DNA of 64,000 bases from Pectobacterium sp. PL152. GTDB lineage: Bacteria > Pseudomonadota > Gammaproteobacteria > Enterobacterales > Enterobacteriaceae. Shown piece by piece: positions 61,746 to 64,000 of this stretch. The stretch's first letter is position 1. Every line of letters begins with the position of its first letter. The notes below the pieces were generated by a model, which was given only the letters and a program-made list of their open reading frames with translations, did not search any database and was not told the origin of the DNA. The stretch covers positions 1,178,001-1,242,000 of the forward strand of contig CP091064.1 in NCBI GenBank assembly GCA_021907015.1, in the 5' to 3' direction. Position numbers and translations under genes: made by a program.

Positions 61746-63282
61746 CAATTTACCTCCAGCTTCTGGCATTTGTGATCGAGGGTGCGTTTAGGAATATTGA
61801 GGCTATCGGCCACCAGCAGGCGGTTGCCCTGAAACTGGCGCAAGCGTGCCTCAATCACTGCCGCTTCATAGCGCTGTGTGGCAATACGCAAATCGTGGAT
61901 GTGCTGATAGCGATCCTGTTCCTCAGCCGTGCTGCTCGTCAGCCGCTCGCGCAGCTCCGGCGGCAGCGACGCCAGAGACAAAACCTCTCCGTCCGGCGTA
62001 TGTGCACAGGCGACTTCCAGCAGGTTGCGCAATTCCCGCACGTTACCGGGAAAGTCATACCCCACCAATTGACGCAGGAAAGCCCGGTTCAATGGTCCAA
62101 CGTGCTTTTGCTGTTTATTGGAAAATTGACCGATGAAGTGTTCGCACAGCAGGCGAATATCGTCCGGCCGCTCGCGCAGCGGGGCGACCTGCAACAGGCA
62201 CTGGCACAGGCGGTGGTAGAGATCCTGCCGAAATACGCCGTCAGACACCTGCTGTTCCAGCGGCTGATGCGTCGCGGCAATCAGGCGGAAATCGGAATGC
62301 ACTTCTTTCTCCGCGCCCAAAGGACGGAAGCTGTGCGTCTCCAACACCCTTAACAGCTTGGCCTGCATGGACTGTGGCATATCGCCGACTTCATCCAGAA
62401 ACAGGGTTCCGCCGTTAGCCTGCTCGACCAGACCAATCTTGTTGCTTTGTGCGCCGGAGAACGCGCCTTTCTGATAGCCAAATAGCTCGCTTTCAATCAG
62501 GTTTTCCGGGATTGCAGCGCAGTTGATGGCAATAAAGGTTTGTCGGCACGCTCGGAACATTGATGCAGCAGACGCGCCACCACATCTTTTCCTGACCCGG
62601 TTTCACCCTGAATCAGCACCGCAAGACGGTGTTTTGCTGCCTGATAAATCTGTTGGTGCAGCGCTTTAATCACGGTGGACTGCCCAACCAGCGTCGTTTC
62701 CACCCGCTTTTCCTGCTCGCGACGGCTCTGCCCTTCATCCTTAATCTGGCGCAACGAATCTCTCAGCGCGACCTGCTCCCGACGGGTATGTGCCAGTTCA
62801 CGCAGCAGGATAAGCTGGCGGCAAAACACCTGTGCCAGCCGTTCGCACGCGCCCTGCTGATTCAGCGTTTGCAGGCGCGTCGGCGTATCCAGCAGCGCCA
62901 GCACTGCCAACGGCTTACCGCTGTCCGACAGCAGCGGCAGCGCGTGCAGCCCGCACGTCGTCCCGACAGAGATCAGCATCTGCTGAAACTCACGGTGTTC
63001 AATGCGTGCGCCGCCATAGAGGGAATCCCAGGTGCGCGCCTGATTCTTATGCAGCGCATAAGCCAACGGGTGGCTAAAGTCATCCACCCCCAGACTCAGT
63101 GCCACTGGCGCGTCATGTACCCGCCCCTGACAGGTCAGTTGCCTGCCGCTGACATCCACCATACCCAGTAGCATCCCTTGAGGCTGCCAGGCGGCCTGCA
63201 TCGTATCCAGCAGCCAGTCGCACAGACCGGCCTCGTCATGCTGCCGGGTGAGTGCAAGCGCCAGTTCGAGGGCATGTTGCAT
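61745..63282 (-). CDS. vasH: VasH sigma-54 activator, frameshifted
   Basis: About 511 aa. N-terminal GAF-like sensor (about 1-180), AAA+ domain with Walker [22 protein letters not shown] (the usual GAFTGA loop with T to S), Walker [14 protein letters not shown] and R finger region FRQDLYHRL, and a C-terminal Fis-type HTH ([20 protein letters not shown]). One break near 62540 within [15 protein letters not shown]. In Vibrio and relatives VasH drives hcp; the sigma-54 promoter at 52825 is its evident target here. Confidence 0.9.
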
Positions 63283-63284
63283 AC

Positions 63285-64000
63285 TCAGCCCTCCACCTCA
63301 GTCTGGAACTGACCGGCGTCGACGCGGAAATGAATACGGCTGACGGGTTCGCCCGCAGACAGGCGTTGCAGCAGCTGTAGCGAGACCGGCGGCAGCAAGG
63401 CGCCATCAATCACCGATTCGAGCATACGCGCCCCATTTTCACTGCGGTTCGCCAACCGCAGAATCTCTTCCGGCACCTCGTCTTCAATGATGACTTCCGC
63501 ACCAAAACGCTGTTGCAGCAGAGACACCAGACGCGACAGTTTGCCCTGTACGATCTCAACCATGGTGTCATGCGCCAGCGGCAGGTAAGGAATGACCTCC
63601 ATACGCGCTAACAGTGCAGGTTTAAAGAAGGCCGCCAGTTCGGGATAGAGCGCATCCAGCAACACATCCGACTGCTCGGCGTAATTCACGATGGTTTGGA
63701 ACCCGAGGTTGGACGTCAGGAAGAACACCACATTGCGACAGTCGATCACCCGACCTTCGCCATCGGCGAGTTCACCTTTATCAAACGCCTGATAGAACAG
63801 GTTCAGAACATCGGGGTGCGCCTTCTCCACTTCATCCAGCAGCACCACGGAATACGGTTTCTGGCGGATGGCTTCGGTCAAGACGCCCCCTTCACCAAAC
63901 CCGACGTAGCCCGGTGGTGACCCGATCAGACGTGAAACCGTGTGTTTCTCCTGATACTCAGACATATTGATGGTGGTTAGATAGTTACGTCCGCCAAACA
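63285..64000 (-). CDS. tssH: ClpV/TssH ATPase, C-terminal part
   Basis: The last 238 codons of the sheath-recycling ClpV ATPase; the rest is beyond the window. The second AAA+ module is visible from NYLTTINMSEYQEKHTVSRL, with the pore loop GSPPGYVGFGEGGVL, Walker B YSVVLLDEVEKAHPDVL, sensor VVFFLTSNLG and the C-terminal D2 small domain (LANRSENGARMLESVIDGAL, with the sensor-2 arginine). Intact as far as seen; 2 nt before vasH. Confidence 0.93.
   Translation of the reverse strand, partial: FGGRNYLTTINMSEYQEKHTVSRLIGSPPGYVGFGEGGVLTEAIRQKPYSVVLLDEVEKAHPDVLNLFYQAFDKGELADGEGRVIDCRNVVFFLTSNLGFQTIVNYAEQSDVLLDALYPELAAFFKPALLARMEVIPYLPLAHDTMVEIVQGKLSRLVSLLQQRFGAEVIIEDEVPEEILRLANRSENGARMLESVIDGALLPPVSLQLLQRLSAGEPVSRIHFRVDAGQFQTEVEG

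Noticed and set aside
62400-62450. GAFSGA in VasH as a defect
   Set aside because: The T to S change in the GAFTGA loop is conservative and known in functional activators; not reported as unusual.
1-64000. tRNA, rRNA or riboswitch
   Set aside because: I saw no cloverleaf, rRNA-like or recognisable riboswitch sequence; the att sites are not in a tRNA gene.

Overview
The window looks like the chromosome of a soft-rot enterobacterium, most likely Pectobacterium or a close relative. That reading rests on a MarC tail very close to the enterobacterial protein, a GrxB-type glutaredoxin 2, an isnA-isnB-glycosyltransferase isonitrile operon and a type VI secretion (T6SS) locus with VgrG, Hcp and Rhs effectors. 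This is inference from gene content; no rRNA or tRNA is present to confirm it.

Left flank (1-9 kb): end of marC, a frameshifted Cache-GGDEF diguanylate cyclase, an MFS transporter, a LysR regulator, grxB, and on the minus strand a three-gene operon isnA-isnB-glycosyltransferase expected to make a glycosylated vinyl isonitrile.

Middle (9.2-45.8 kb): an Rhs toxin-tip array, the most striking part. A complete Rhs gene (RhsA, 45763 to 40575) is followed on its 3' side by repeated units. Each unit carries an Rhs tip, its immunity gene, a SymE-like toxin with a structured leader, an HTH repressor, a CHC2-Toprim-ATPase primase, a tyrosine recombinase and about 0.9 kb of conserved non-coding DNA. 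A second, 5'-truncated Rhs core (RhsB, ~26.4-24.5 kb) has its own string of units. All units meet at one 11-bp sequence, CCTATCGGGTC, which on the Rhs strand encodes DPIG of the conserved core/tip boundary. At unit-unit junctions this becomes CCTAT-cgggtc-ATAGG, inverted arms around a 6-bp spacer, as expected for a tyrosine-recombinase crossover site. The layout fits circular cassettes that insert at the DPIG codons, give the Rhs core a new toxin tip in frame, and push older tips downstream as silent orphans. Five different tips are recognisable (HNH-like type 8, ADP-ribosyltransferase, LHH nuclease, SHH nuclease, a possible type 30), plus a fossil tip with a barstar-like gene. Two adjacent units (27.9-34.4 and 34.4-41.0 kb) are the same cassette in tandem.

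Right flank (45.8-64 kb): T6SS genes, all on the minus strand: clpV (partial), vasH, vasI, tssA, tssM, vasL, a Sel1 lipoprotein and a terminator; then, behind a sigma-54-type promoter, hcp, vgrG, a PAAR-lipase effector, an ankyrin lipoprotein (probable immunity), two DUF4123 adaptors and rhsA. VasH is a sigma-54 activator and the likely regulator of hcp.

Caution: many ordinary genes are split by single-base indels, nearly all in homopolymers, and the two tandem cassettes differ, where compared, only by homopolymer or dinucleotide lengths. Most frameshifts are therefore probably consensus sequencing errors. I give whole-gene spans across the frameshifts and call a gene a pseudogene only where a real deletion or truncation is visible.
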